DNA of 64,000 nucleotides from Pararhodobacter marinus (GCF_003122215.1 NZ_QEYD01000006.1:124001-188000); one strand, 5' to 3'; positions 47,979-56,702 are shown, counted from the stretch's first letter. Program-made: numbers and translations. The notes: generated by a model from the letters alone, not told the origin.

Positions 47979-49136
47979 GTGTTCCGCTATTTCCCCACGA
48001 ATTATGTCTGGGACCTGTCGATCAACCTGTCGATCGAGATGGGCGGCCGGCTGGGCGAGATCGAGGCGATGTGCGCGCCGCTGAAAGAGGCCGCGCTCAC
48101 GCCCGAGGACGGGGGCACGCTGGCATTCCGCAAGGTCTGGTCCGAAGGCGCCGATAACCTGATCGACCTCGCCCAGGACGATCTGGCCCGCGGACGCAGC
48201 CTGTCGGCCTCGAACAAGCTGATGCGCGCGGCGAATTACCTGATCACCGCCGAACGCCTGCAGGCGCATGGCTCGGAAGGGCGGATGGCGCTGTACCGCA
48301 AGCATCTGGCGACCTTCTACCAGGCGCTGGGTCTTGGCGGGAGCGGTGGCTACCGCGTGACCATCCCCTATGAAGGCAAGCATCTGTCGGGCATCTTCCT
48401 GCCCGCCGAGAATGTCACCGGCCCGCAGCCGGTGCTGGTGCAGGTCAACGGCTTCGACAGCACAAAGGAAATGCGCTTCATGGCGCAGCTACCGGGGATG
48501 CTGGCCAAGCGCGGGATCGCCTCGCTGGTGCTGGACCAGCCGGGCACGGGCGAGGCTCTGCGCCTGCAGGAACTGACCGCGCGCCATGACAGCGAACACT
48601 GGGCGACGCCAGTCTATGAATGGCTGGCCGCGCGTCCCGATGTCGATGCCGCGCGCATCGGCATGGAGGGCGTCAGCCTTGGCGGCTATTACGCGCCGCG
48701 CGCCGTGGCCTTCGAGCCGCGCTATGCCTGCGGCGTGAGCTGGGGCGCCAACCACGACTGGCGCGACGTCCAGAAGCGGCGGCTCGAGCGCGAGGGCGAG
48801 TTCCCGGTGCCGCATTACTGGTCCCATGCCGCCTGGGTGTTCGGCGCCAAGGATACCGACGACTTCATGCAGAAGGCCGAAGGCATGCATCTGGACGGCG
48901 TTCTGGACCGCATCCGCGTGCCGTATCTGGTCACGCACGGCAAGCATGACAGCCAGATCCCGCTGAAATGGGCGTATCGGACCTATGAGCAACTGGTGAA
49001 CAGCCCGCGCCGCGAACTGGTCATCTTCGACGAACGCACCGGCGGCGTGCAGCATTCCAGCATCGACAATTCGGGCCCCGCGCTCGACTGCATCTGCGAT
49101 TTCGTGGCCGAGTCGCTCGGCGGCCGGATCGCCTGA
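47979..49136 (+). CDS. Alpha/beta hydrolase, C-C bond hydrolase type (2,6-dihydroxypseudooxynicotine hydrolase-like)
   Basis: 385-residue serine hydrolase with a helical N-terminal cap domain (1-about 120). Nucleophile Ser233 in MEGVSLGGYYAP, the acid in THGKHDSQIP and His in GGVQHSS. The layout matches the family that contains 2,6-dihydroxypseudooxynicotine hydrolase and related C-C hydrolases. Start chosen as GTG at 47979 (MFRYFPTNYVWDL): AAGGAGG at 47966-47972 is six bases before it but directly abuts the in-frame ATG at 47973. First gene of the operon; 13 bases before the dioxygenase gene. Confidence 0.85.
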   Translation: MFRYFPTNYVWDLSINLSIEMGGRLGEIEAMCAPLKEAALTPEDGGTLAFRKVWSEGADNLIDLAQDDLARGRSLSASNKLMRAANYLITAERLQAHGSEGRMALYRKHLATFYQALGLGGSGGYRVTIPYEGKHLSGIFLPAENVTGPQPVLVQVNGFDSTKEMRFMAQLPGMLAKRGIASLVLDQPGTGEALRLQELTARHDSEHWATPVYEWLAARPDVDAARIGMEGVSLGGYYAPRAVAFEPRYACGVSWGANHDWRDVQKRRLEREGEFPVPHYWSHAAWVFGAKDTDDFMQKAEGMHLDGVLDRIRVPYLVTHGKHDSQIPLKWAYRTYEQLVNSPRRELVIFDERTGGVQHSSIDNSGPALDCICDFVAESLGGRIA

Positions 49137-49149
49137 GGAGGAACAGGAC

Positions 49150-50094
49150 ATGCAGATCATCGGACCCGATCTTCTGGTCTTCGGCGTGGACGACGTGCCC
49201 GCCTGCCACGAATTCCTCAGCGCCTACGGGCTGGATTGCGCGGATTACACGCCCGAGAAGGGCGGCACCTATCTGGCGCTCGACGGAACCGGGCTGGTCA
49301 TCCGCCCGCGCAACGACCCGTCTCTGCCGCTCGCGCTGAAAACCGGCACCACGCTGCGCCTGCAGGTGCTGGGCGTGGTGGATGCGGCCGCGCTCGATGC
49401 CGTCGAGGCCGAGCTGTCGCGCGACCGTCAGGTTCTGCGTCTGGCCGATGGCAGCCTGCGCACGCAAGACGATCAGGGATTCGAGCTGGCCTTCCGCGTC
49501 ACCACGCGCAAGCCGCTCGATATGCCGGGCGAGAAGGTGAACGCGCCCTATGCGCCCGCGCGTCCGGCCAATGCGCTGGGCGTCACGCAGGACATGCCCG
49601 CAAAGCCCCGGACCCTGTCGCATGTCGTGCTGTTCGTGCCCGATATCGACGGCGCCGTGGGCTTCTACCGCGACCGGCTGGGCTTTCGCATCACCGATAC
49701 GCTGACCGGCGCGGGGCCGTTCCTGCGCCCGCAGGCCAATCCCGACCACCACACGCATTTCTTCATCCGCACGCCCCCCTACATGCAGGGGATCGAGCAC
49801 CTGGCCTTTCATCTGGGCGGGCCGACCGAGCTGATGCTGGCGGGCAGCCGGATGATGGAACAGGGCTACGAGAGCTTCTGGGGCCCGGGCCGTCACAAGT
49901 TCGGCTCGAACTGGTTCTGGTATTTCAAGAGCCCGCTGGCCTGCAATGTCGAGTTCGACGCCGACATGGACACCCATGACGACGACTGGGCCCCGCGCGA
50001 GGCGCCGATGGGTCCCGAGGCCAGTCAGGCCTTCCTGATGCAGTGGCGTGCGAAATGGGCGCCCGGCGGGGGGCCGGGCGGGCCTAAGGGCTGA
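49150..50094 (+). CDS. Two-domain VOC protein, type I extradiol dioxygenase
   Basis: 314 residues with two vicinal-oxygen-chelate domains. The C-terminal domain carries the iron site: His158 (LSHVVLFVPD), His217 (IEHLAFHLGG) and Glu258 (CNVEFDADMD), and the extradiol signature GPGRHKFGSNWFWYFKSP. It should cleave a catechol-like or dihydroxylated ring next to the hydroxyls with O2. AGGAGGAAC precedes the ATG. In a pathway the neighbouring FAD monooxygenases would provide the hydroxylated ring and the upstream C-C hydrolase would split the product. Confidence 0.87.
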   Translation: MQIIGPDLLVFGVDDVPACHEFLSAYGLDCADYTPEKGGTYLALDGTGLVIRPRNDPSLPLALKTGTTLRLQVLGVVDAAALDAVEAELSRDRQVLRLADGSLRTQDDQGFELAFRVTTRKPLDMPGEKVNAPYAPARPANALGVTQDMPAKPRTLSHVVLFVPDIDGAVGFYRDRLGFRITDTLTGAGPFLRPQANPDHHTHFFIRTPPYMQGIEHLAFHLGGPTELMLAGSRMMEQGYESFWGPGRHKFGSNWFWYFKSPLACNVEFDADMDTHDDDWAPREAPMGPEASQAFLMQWRAKWAPGGGPGGPKG

Positions 50095-50124
50095 ACGGAC
50101 GAAACCTTGGGGGAGGAGGCAGTC

Positions 50125-51363
50125 ATGAGCGGGGAATGGCGGACAGGCCGGCGCGTTGCCATCGTCGGGGCCGGGCCGGGCGGCCTGTCGGCGGCGATCG
50201 CCTTCTTGCAGGCGGGCTACGACGTGCGGATTTTCGAGCGCGCCGCGCAACCCAAGCCCTTGGGCGGCGCAGTGCTGCTGTCGGTGCCGGTGATGGCGAT
50301 CCTCCGGTCCTATGGCATCGACATCGAGAACAATTTCGGCTCGAAAACGATTACCCATTTCGCCAATAGCCGGGGCAAGCTCCGCGCCACGCTGCCGTTC
50401 AACCGCTCGGTCGAGCAGGCCTTCGGCATCGAGGGCTGGCATTACGGCATCCTGCGGATGAATACCTATGACAAGATGATGCGCGTTCTGGCCGACAGGG
50501 CGCCCGCCGCGCTGGTCGCCGGGCACGCGCTGGATCGTTACGAGGACGCGCCCGGGGGCATCCGGCTGCATTTCACCAATGGCGCCGAGGTCGAGGCCGA
50601 TCTGCTGGTCGGCGCGGACGGGATCCGTTCGGCCGTGTCGCGGCAGGCTTTCGGGGATCCGGGGCTGTTCCATATCGGCCTGCGCGTCTGGCTGGCATGG
50701 TGCGAGGACCTGCCGGGGATCGACCGCGACCACGGATACATCCACCATTCGCGCAGCCTGCAGGCCAGCTATTTCCCGATGAAGCACGATGGCCGACCCG
50801 GCTTCGAGTGGTGGCTGGTCGAGCAATCGGATCCGGCGCAGCCCGCACCCGCCGATATCCGCGCGCACCTGATGAACCGGCTTTCGGCCTTTCCGCCCGT
50901 CCTGCGCCGACTGGCAGAGAATACGGATTTCGCCACGCAGGTCTTCCCGTGGGAGATCTACAACCGGCCCTCTCTGTCGTCCTGGTGCACCGGGCGCGTG
51001 GCCTGTGTGGGCGACGCGGTGCATCCTGTCTCGCCCTATGCGGCCTATGGCATGGGCATGGCGATCGAGGACGGCTATTTTCTGGCCCGCGCGATGAAAG
51101 GGCAGGCGCTGACGCCCGAAAACATCGCCGAAGGTTGCCGAGCCTACGAGGCCGAGCGGGTCGCCTATTGCAACCATCATGTGGAATTCGCGCGCAAGAT
51201 GGGCAACCAGTTCCACCGTGCGCCCTCGCCCGTGGCCCTGCTGCGCGATCTGGTCTTCGATCATACGCCCCTGCTGCAGACGCTGATCGCCAAGGATTAC
51301 CTCGCCGATGCCGAGCGCATGTCGCTCAGCCTGAAGGAATTGCATGTCGCCCGGGACGGATGA
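50125..51363 (+). CDS. FAD-dependent aromatic monooxygenase (salicylate hydroxylase-like), first
   Basis: 412-residue class A flavoprotein hydroxylase. FAD-binding GAGPGG in RVAIVGAGPGGLSAAIAFL (about 15-20), the DG motif in LLVGADGIRSAVS and the GD motif in VACVGDAVHPVSPYAAYGMG are all intact. It hydroxylates an aromatic ring with NAD(P)H and O2. Start is the ATG at 50125 behind GGAGGAGG; an earlier GTG/ATG-type frame start adds only seven residues. Its 3' end overlaps the Rieske gene by 20 bases. Confidence 0.9.
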   Translation: MSGEWRTGRRVAIVGAGPGGLSAAIAFLQAGYDVRIFERAAQPKPLGGAVLLSVPVMAILRSYGIDIENNFGSKTITHFANSRGKLRATLPFNRSVEQAFGIEGWHYGILRMNTYDKMMRVLADRAPAALVAGHALDRYEDAPGGIRLHFTNGAEVEADLLVGADGIRSAVSRQAFGDPGLFHIGLRVWLAWCEDLPGIDRDHGYIHHSRSLQASYFPMKHDGRPGFEWWLVEQSDPAQPAPADIRAHLMNRLSAFPPVLRRLAENTDFATQVFPWEIYNRPSLSSWCTGRVACVGDAVHPVSPYAAYGMGMAIEDGYFLARAMKGQALTPENIAEGCRAYEAERVAYCNHHVEFARKMGNQFHRAPSPVALLRDLVFDHTPLLQTLIAKDYLADAERMSLSLKELHVARDG

Positions 51364-51715
51364 TCCGCCGCTCTGCCGGCTCGACGACCTTGCGCAGGGC
51401 GAGGCGCGCGGCTTCGACGTGCCGGGGCTTCGCGCCAAGGTCATCGTCGTGCGGCGGGGCGACACCGTGCGCGGCTGGCGCGACCTGTGTCCGCATTACG
51501 CGGGCGGCACGCCGATGGCGTGGAAGCGCGACGCCTATCTGAACGGCGCGCGCACGCATCTGGCCTGTCACGCGCATGGCGCGTGGTTCGATATCGATAC
51601 CGGGGTCTGCGTGCAGGGTCCCTGTCTGGGCAAGCGGCTGACCCGCGTGCCGCTGAAAATTGACGACAAGGGCGGCATCCATCCGGAGCGACCGCCAAGG
51701 GGGAGAGAGACATGA
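51344..51715 (+). CDS. Small Rieske 2Fe-2S protein
   Basis: 123-residue ferredoxin-like Rieske protein. The cluster ligands are complete: Cys49-x-His51 and Cys75-x2-His78, in DLCPHYAGG and LACHAHGAWFD. It has the size of the ferredoxin component of ring-hydroxylating dioxygenases or of a stand-alone Rieske electron carrier, but no oxygenase alpha subunit is present. Start ATG at 51344 with AAGGA six bases upstream, inside the previous gene; overlaps the next FAD gene by four bases. The tight coupling suggests it transfers electrons to or from one of the flavoproteins. Confidence 0.87.
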   Translation: MSPGTDDPPLCRLDDLAQGEARGFDVPGLRAKVIVVRRGDTVRGWRDLCPHYAGGTPMAWKRDAYLNGARTHLACHAHGAWFDIDTGVCVQGPCLGKRLTRVPLKIDDKGGIHPERPPRGRET

Positions 51716-52833
51716 CGGAGAAACGGCGCATTCTGGTCGTGGGGGGCGGCTTTTCGGGCATGAGCGCGGCGATCCTGCTGGCCGAGGCAGGGAACGCGGT
51801 CGACCTGGTCGAGATCGATGCTGACTGGCGCAGCTATGGGGCGGGGATCAGCCTGAATGGCGGGATCTTCCGCGTGTTCCACCGGCTGGGCATCCTTGAG
51901 GCGTTCAAGGCGGTGGGGGCGATGACTGACGGGGTCGAGATGCGCAATCCCGCCGATGCGGTCGTCGCCCGCCTGCCCACGCCCTCGCTGCAAGAGGGGG
52001 CGACGGGCAATGGCGGCGTGATGCGCCCGGTTCTGGCGAAACTTCTGTCCGACCGGGTGCGCGAGACCGCGACGAATATTCGCCTGGGCGTCAGCGCCAC
52101 GGGCTATGACAACCGCGCGGATGGTGTGAGCGTCACCTTCAGCGACGGGACGACGGGCGAGTATGACCTCGTGATCGGCGCCGACGGGCTGTATTCGACC
52201 ACCCGCGCCGCGATCTTCCCCGATGCGCCGAAGCCCCGCTATATCGGCCAGGCGGTCTGGCGCGCCGTGCTGCCGCTGCCCGAAGGGGTGAACACCGTCA
52301 CGATGTGGATCGGCTCGAAGCTGAAATACGGGGTGAACGGGGTGTCGGACGGCAAGGCCTATCTCTTCGTGACCGAGGATCGCCCGACGAACGCGCGCAT
52401 CCCCCAAGACGCCCAGCTGGGGATGTTACGGGAATTGCTCGAACGGTTCCCGGCCAAGACCATTCAGGACATCGCCGCGGGCCTCGATGACGACAGTCAG
52501 GTGATCTATCGCCCGCTCGAACAGATGCTGATGCCGCGCCCGTGGCACAAGGGTCGCGTGGTGCTGATCGGCGACGCGGTCCATGCCACGACCCCGCATA
52601 TGGCGGCGGGGGCGATGATCGGCATGGAGGATGCGGTGGTGCTGGCCGACGAACTTGCCGCGCACGATATCGAAACCGCCCTGAGCGCGTTCCAGGAGCG
52701 CCGCTGGGAACGCTGCCGCATGGTGGTCGAGAATTCGGGCCGGCTGGCCGAGATCGAACAGGGCCACGGCACGCACGAGGAACACACCCGCCTGATGGGG
52801 CAGACGCTGGGCGCGCTGGCCGCGCCGATCTGA
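51712..52833 (+). CDS. FAD-dependent monooxygenase, second
   Basis: 373-residue class A flavoprotein hydroxylase. FAD motif GGGFSG in ILVVGGGFSGMSAAILL, DG motif LVIGADGLYSTTR, GD motif VVLIGDAVHATTPHMAAGAM. It shares the fold but is clearly a different enzyme from the one at 50125, so two hydroxylations may occur in sequence. Starts ATGA over the Rieske stop, after GGGGGAGAG. Cupin gene follows four bases after its stop. Confidence 0.9.
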   Translation: MTEKRRILVVGGGFSGMSAAILLAEAGNAVDLVEIDADWRSYGAGISLNGGIFRVFHRLGILEAFKAVGAMTDGVEMRNPADAVVARLPTPSLQEGATGNGGVMRPVLAKLLSDRVRETATNIRLGVSATGYDNRADGVSVTFSDGTTGEYDLVIGADGLYSTTRAAIFPDAPKPRYIGQAVWRAVLPLPEGVNTVTMWIGSKLKYGVNGVSDGKAYLFVTEDRPTNARIPQDAQLGMLRELLERFPAKTIQDIAAGLDDDSQVIYRPLEQMLMPRPWHKGRVVLIGDAVHATTPHMAAGAMIGMEDAVVLADELAAHDIETALSAFQERRWERCRMVVENSGRLAEIEQGHGTHEEHTRLMGQTLGALAAPI

Positions 52834-52837
52834 GGGG

Positions 52838-53410
52838 ATGATGGATTTCCCCCCGATCACCCGCGTCGTCACCGGCCACGATGCCGACGGCCGGGCGGTG
52901 CTGGCCGAAGTCGGCCCGCTGCCGCATGTGACGCGGATCGACGCCATCCCCGGCACCGTGTTCCACGAGATCTGGGCGACCGAGGGCGCGCCCGCGCCGG
53001 TGGGCAACACGGCGGACCCGACCCTGGGTCCGCTGATGCTGCCGCCGCCGCGACACGGGACCCGCATCCGCATCGTCGATATCCCGCCCGATACCGAGGA
53101 TTTCCTGCGGCAGGGCGCAAGCCGGATGCAGGACGCTTTCACCCAGATCGGCGACGCCGCTGCTTCGACCGTGGCCGAGGACAGCCCGCATCCGCTGATG
53201 CATCGCACCGAAAGCGTCGATTACGGCGTGGTGCTGGCGGGGGAATGCACGCTGGTGCTGGATCGTGGCGAAGTGCTGCTGAAACCCGGCCATGTCGTCG
53301 TCCAGCGCGGCACCAACCATGCCTGGGCCAACCGCTCGGGCGCGATGTGCCGGATGCTTTTCGTGCTGGTCGATGGTGCCTACCTGCCGGGCATCGGCCC
53401 CGGGGCCTGA
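52838..53410 (+). CDS. Cupin domain-containing protein
   Basis: 190 residues. The C-terminal single cupin is visible as HPLMHRTESVDYGVVLAGE and LVLDRGEVLLKPGHVVVQRGTNHAW (given by ends LVLDRGEVLL and QRGTNHAW), with two histidines, a Glu and a later His as potential metal ligands. The first about 90 residues are not clearly cupin. In a catabolic operon it could be a ring-cleaving dioxygenase, an isomerase or a decarboxylase; the sequence does not decide. Two tandem ATGs begin the gene, four bases after the FAD gene stop. Confidence 0.82.
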   Translation: MMDFPPITRVVTGHDADGRAVLAEVGPLPHVTRIDAIPGTVFHEIWATEGAPAPVGNTADPTLGPLMLPPPRHGTRIRIVDIPPDTEDFLRQGASRMQDAFTQIGDAAASTVAEDSPHPLMHRTESVDYGVVLAGECTLVLDRGEVLLKPGHVVVQRGTNHAWANRSGAMCRMLFVLVDGAYLPGIGPGA

Positions 53411-53462
53411 CCGGACGGCGCCCGGTCCCCGGCCAATTTCTTCCAGACCAAAGGACTTTCCC

Positions 53463-54374
53463 ATGACCCATGCCTCGATGCCGCCGCCTTCCAGCTTCAC
53501 CACCCTCGGCACCGGGGGCGGGCCGATGCAGAACCCGCTCGCCTCGCAACCCGCGCATCTGGTGATGAACGGCCCGCGCCCGGTGCTGGTCGATTGCGGC
53601 GAGGGAGCGATGGGTCAGCTCAGGAAGGCGGGCGTGGATTTCCGCGATGTCGGCGAGGTTTTCCTCACGCATCACCATTTCGACCATATCGGCAGCCTGT
53701 TCGCCTGTCTGGGGCTGAACATGATGACCATGCGCCGGGCGCCGCTGACGATCTGGGGGCCGCCCGGGACGAAGGCGATCCTCGACAGCCTGATCGCGGC
53801 CTGCGACGTGCCGCAGGCGATCGGGTTCGGCGTCAAGGGCCAGACGCTGCCGCATCCGCGCGACTTCCTGCGGGTCGAAGAGATCACCGGCGGGGCGCGG
53901 ATCGACCTTGGCGAGATGGTCGTCACCGCCTGCGAGAACACCCATTACCGCGCCGAAAGCGAGGCAGGCCAGCCCGGCCCCGTCTCGCTGTCGCTGCGTT
54001 TCGACCTGCCGGGGCGCAGCCTGTTCTTCACCGGCGATACCGGCCCCTGCCGCGCGGTCGAGGATCTGGCGCAGGGCGTCGATCTTCTGGTCAGCGAAAT
54101 GATGGATCTGGACATGACCATGGAGCGCGTCCGCGCCAGCAACCCGCATATGCCCGACGAGGCCATCGCCCGGATCCGCACGCATCTCTCCGCCCATCAC
54201 CTCAGCCCCGAACAGGTGGGCGATCTGGCCAGCCGGGCCGGCGCCGCGCATGTCGTCGCCACCCATTTCGCGCCGGGCTGCGCGACGCCCGACACCGCCG
54301 ATGCCTACGCCGCCCGCATCGCCGCACGGTTTGCCGGCCGCGTCTCGATCGGCCGCGATCTGCAGAGCTACTGA
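53463..54374 (+). CDS. Metallo-beta-lactamase fold hydrolase
   Basis: 303-residue cytosolic hydrolase of the RNase Z/arylsulfatase-like branch. Metal motif THHHFDHIG (His70, His72, Asp74, His75), further ligands in FFTGDTGPC and VVATHFAPGC. No signal peptide. As the last gene of the catabolic operon, it may hydrolyse a lactone, ester or thioester intermediate, by analogy to MBL enzymes in other catabolic gene sets. AAAGGA precedes the ATG, 52 bases after the cupin stop. Confidence 0.85.
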   Translation: MTHASMPPPSSFTTLGTGGGPMQNPLASQPAHLVMNGPRPVLVDCGEGAMGQLRKAGVDFRDVGEVFLTHHHFDHIGSLFACLGLNMMTMRRAPLTIWGPPGTKAILDSLIAACDVPQAIGFGVKGQTLPHPRDFLRVEEITGGARIDLGEMVVTACENTHYRAESEAGQPGPVSLSLRFDLPGRSLFFTGDTGPCRAVEDLAQGVDLLVSEMMDLDMTMERVRASNPHMPDEAIARIRTHLSAHHLSPEQVGDLASRAGAAHVVATHFAPGCATPDTADAYAARIAARFAGRVSIGRDLQSY

Positions 54375-54464
54375 CACCGGCGGCCGGCACGGCAAGGCGC
54401 GTCTGGTCATTGTCAATCCGGGCGAGCGGGGTAGAGTGCCAGCGCTTGCCGGGGCAGGGACAGA

Positions 54465-55295
54465 ATGACGCGCAGAACCATCTATGACAGCGAGGACATC
54501 CGGATCACGCAGGATGTGCTGGAGGGCGCATCGAGCGTGATCGTCTTCTTCTCAAGCTTCAAGGAAGCGGATTGGCAAGCCGTCGCCGGACGCGAGGACA
54601 CGATCCGGTTCCGCGGGCATTCGGGCGTCTTCGTGACCGCGAAAAGCAACCATTGGTGGCAGGTGCCCGATCTCGCCCAGATGTGCGCCTGTATCAGGGC
54701 CGCGACACGGGGATATTCGCAGCGGATCGCTTACGGGTCCAGCAAGGGCGCTTTCGGGGCGCTGTTGCTGTCCTCGGATATCGACGCCACGCGCGTGATC
54801 GCCGTGGCGCCGCAGACCGCGATATCGGATCCGGCGCTTCCGATCCTTCCGGTCTGGCGCGAGGCGATCGCGCAAAGGCCGATCTTGCGTGACAATGTCG
54901 CCGAAAGCCTGAAGCTCGTCCCCGAGCTGATGTACGATCCGCACAAGGACACCGACAAACCCCATATCGACGCGCTGAAAGCGCGTGTCGAGGTCACCGA
55001 ACTCCGCTTTCCGTTCGGTGGGCACAAGCTGCTCAGGACGTTCAAGGAAGCCGGCATCCTTGGCAATGTCATGGGACGGGTGTTCGATGCGCCGGCATCC
55101 GAGGCAGAGCTGCACGCGATCTTCGACCCGGCGAAACGGCGCTCGGCCTCTTATCTTCACAACCATGGCTCGCGGCTTGCCGAAGCCGGGGATTTCGAGC
55201 GCGCGCGGTCCGAAGCGCGCGCGCTCGAAACGGTCGATCCGGTACGGGCCGACAATCTGAAGGCGATCATCGACGACCTTCAGGCCGCGGACTGA
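54465..55295 (+). CDS. Unassigned protein with alpha/beta-hydrolase-like GSSKG motif
   Basis: 276 residues, no signal peptide. SQRIAYGSSKGAFGALLLSS has the G-x-S-x-G pattern of a nucleophile elbow (GSSKG) between a predicted strand and helix, and FFSSFKEADWQAV near the N-terminus could be the oxyanion loop. The last 50 residues, with YLHNHGSRLAEAGDFERARS, resemble a tetratricopeptide-type helical hairpin. I do not recognise a characterised family. It lies alone between the catabolic operon and catB; the ATG at 54465 follows GGGGCAGGGAC. A role cannot be stated. Confidence 0.65.
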   Translation: MTRRTIYDSEDIRITQDVLEGASSVIVFFSSFKEADWQAVAGREDTIRFRGHSGVFVTAKSNHWWQVPDLAQMCACIRAATRGYSQRIAYGSSKGAFGALLLSSDIDATRVIAVAPQTAISDPALPILPVWREAIAQRPILRDNVAESLKLVPELMYDPHKDTDKPHIDALKARVEVTELRFPFGGHKLLRTFKEAGILGNVMGRVFDAPASEAELHAIFDPAKRRSASYLHNHGSRLAEAGDFERARSEARALETVDPVRADNLKAIIDDLQAAD

Positions 55296-55401
55296 CCGGA
55301 GAGTTAGCCCTCTTCGAGGTCAGCAAACCCCCGACAGCCCGCGCAGGCTATTGTCCGGGCCGTTTCGCTTCGCGGGGAAGCCTAGGCACAGCCCGGGACC
55401 G

Positions 55402-56037
55402 TCACGCCGACCGGATATGCGCGCGCCAATGCGCGTGAAGCGGCTCGACGGCGCCGCTGGTCAGAAGCGGCATCGCGTCTTTCAGCTGGTCCTCGGGCCA
55501 GTCCCACCAGCGCATTTCGCGCAACAGCGCGATGAGCCGATCGTCGAACCGCTTGCGGATCGTGCGGGCGGGATTCCCAGCGACGATCGCAAAGGGCTCG
55601 ACATCGCGTGTCACCATCGCGCGGGTGCCGATCACCGCGCCGTCGCCTACCGTGATGCCGGGCAGGATGATGGCCTCGGCGCCGATCCAGACATCGTTGC
55701 CGATGACGGTGTCGCCCGCCGGCCGGTAGCCGTTCGCGGCGCCCGCGAAGGCCGGCACGTCTGACATCCAGTAGAAGGGAAAGGTGCTGATCCAGTCGCT
55801 CCGGTGCCCCTGATTGCCTGCCATGATGAAGGCCGCGCCGGAACCGATCGAACAGAAACTGCCGATCACCAGCCGGTCGACGCCCGGATCGGGCAACAGG
55901 TAGCGCGCGCAATCGTCGAAGCCGTGGCCGTGGTAATAGCCCGAGTAATAGCTGTAGCGCCCGACGATGATATTGGGGTTCGTGACCTGACGGTCCAGCG
56001 TGATCCCGCGAAACGGGCTTGCGAAAGGGTTGGTCAT
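55402..56037 (-). CDS. catB: CatB-type xenobiotic O-acetyltransferase (type B chloramphenicol acetyltransferase family)
   Basis: 211-residue left-handed beta-helix acetyltransferase. It closely resembles CatB proteins over its whole length by eye: [42 protein letters not shown], the catalytic His78 in [13 protein letters not shown], then [21 protein letters not shown] and [18 protein letters not shown]. CatB family members use acetyl-CoA to acetylate chloramphenicol or related xenobiotics, but chromosomal homologues vary in strength and target. Start ATG at 56037 with AGGAGA upstream; extension to 56073 is rejected. No attC-type recombination site or integrase is adjacent, so it is not in an integron cassette here. 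Confidence 0.88.
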   Translation of the reverse strand: MTNPFASPFRGITLDRQVTNPNIIVGRYSYYSGYYHGHGFDDCARYLLPDPGVDRLVIGSFCSIGSGAAFIMAGNQGHRSDWISTFPFYWMSDVPAFAGAANGYRPAGDTVIGNDVWIGAEAIILPGITVGDGAVIGTRAMVTRDVEPFAIVAGNPARTIRKRFDDRLIALLREMRWWDWPEDQLKDAMPLLTSGAVEPLHAHWRAHIRSA

Positions 56038-56243
56038 CTGACGTCTCCTGACCATGAAAGAGGCATGCACCATGGGCGCGCTCGCGTCGGGCGGCGCGCC
56101 GTCGCCCCGGTTTCAGGTCCGGGGCGTCTTTAGCGGGTTCGGTCCGCCGATTTCATGGGCTTGCCCTCCGTAGGTCGGGATCAGAGGGGCAATCCTAGCG
56201 GCCCGCCCGGGGTGCAGCAAGGGCCGCGCCGCGCGCTGTTGTC

Positions 56244-56702
56244 TCAGCGCGCCCAGGCCGGCCACTGGACGATGACGGCGCCTGCCAGCACCAGCGCGGT
56301 GCCCAGAAGCCGCGACGGCTCGACCGGGCGGGGCGCCAGCCCGACCCCGCCGAACCCGTCGATCAGCAGCGCCGCGACAAGCTGACCCGCAATCACCGCG
56401 ATCATGAAGCTCGCCGCACCCAGCTTCGGCATCAGCACAAGCGCCGCAGTCACATAGACCACCCCCGCGACCCCGCCGATCCAGATCCATTTCGGCTGCC
56501 CGGACAGTCCCGCCAGCGATGGCAGCGGCACGCGCAGCATCAGAAGCAGCGGCAAGACGCACAGCGCGCTGATCGCAAGCGAGGCAAGCGTTGCCCAAAG
56601 CGGATGACCCAGCGCCCGGCCCAGCGCCGCATTCGCGCCGCCCTGGAACGGGACGGCGCCCCCGGCCAGCGCCGCGACAAGGGCGAAGAAGAGCGTCGGC
56701 AT
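56244..56702 (-). CDS. YdcZ/DUF606-family DMT-type membrane protein
   Basis: 152-residue protein with five hydrophobic helices, the first MPTLFFALVAALAGGAVPF with QGGANAALGRALG after it, a hallmark of DUF606/YdcZ, and the last TALVLAGAVIVQWPAWAR. These are half-size members of the drug/metabolite transporter superfamily that may act as dimers. Start ATG at 56702 after AAAGGA. Divergent from the LysR gene at 56787, its likely regulator. The substrate is unknown. Confidence 0.85.
   Translation of the reverse strand: MPTLFFALVAALAGGAVPFQGGANAALGRALGHPLWATLASLAISALCVLPLLLMLRVPLPSLAGLSGQPKWIWIGGVAGVVYVTAALVLMPKLGAASFMIAVIAGQLVAALLIDGFGGVGLAPRPVEPSRLLGTALVLAGAVIVQWPAWAR

Noticed and set aside
55296-56243. 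Integron attC site or insertion sequence around catB
   Set aside because: No imperfect palindrome of attC type, integrase, transposase or flanking direct repeats was seen.
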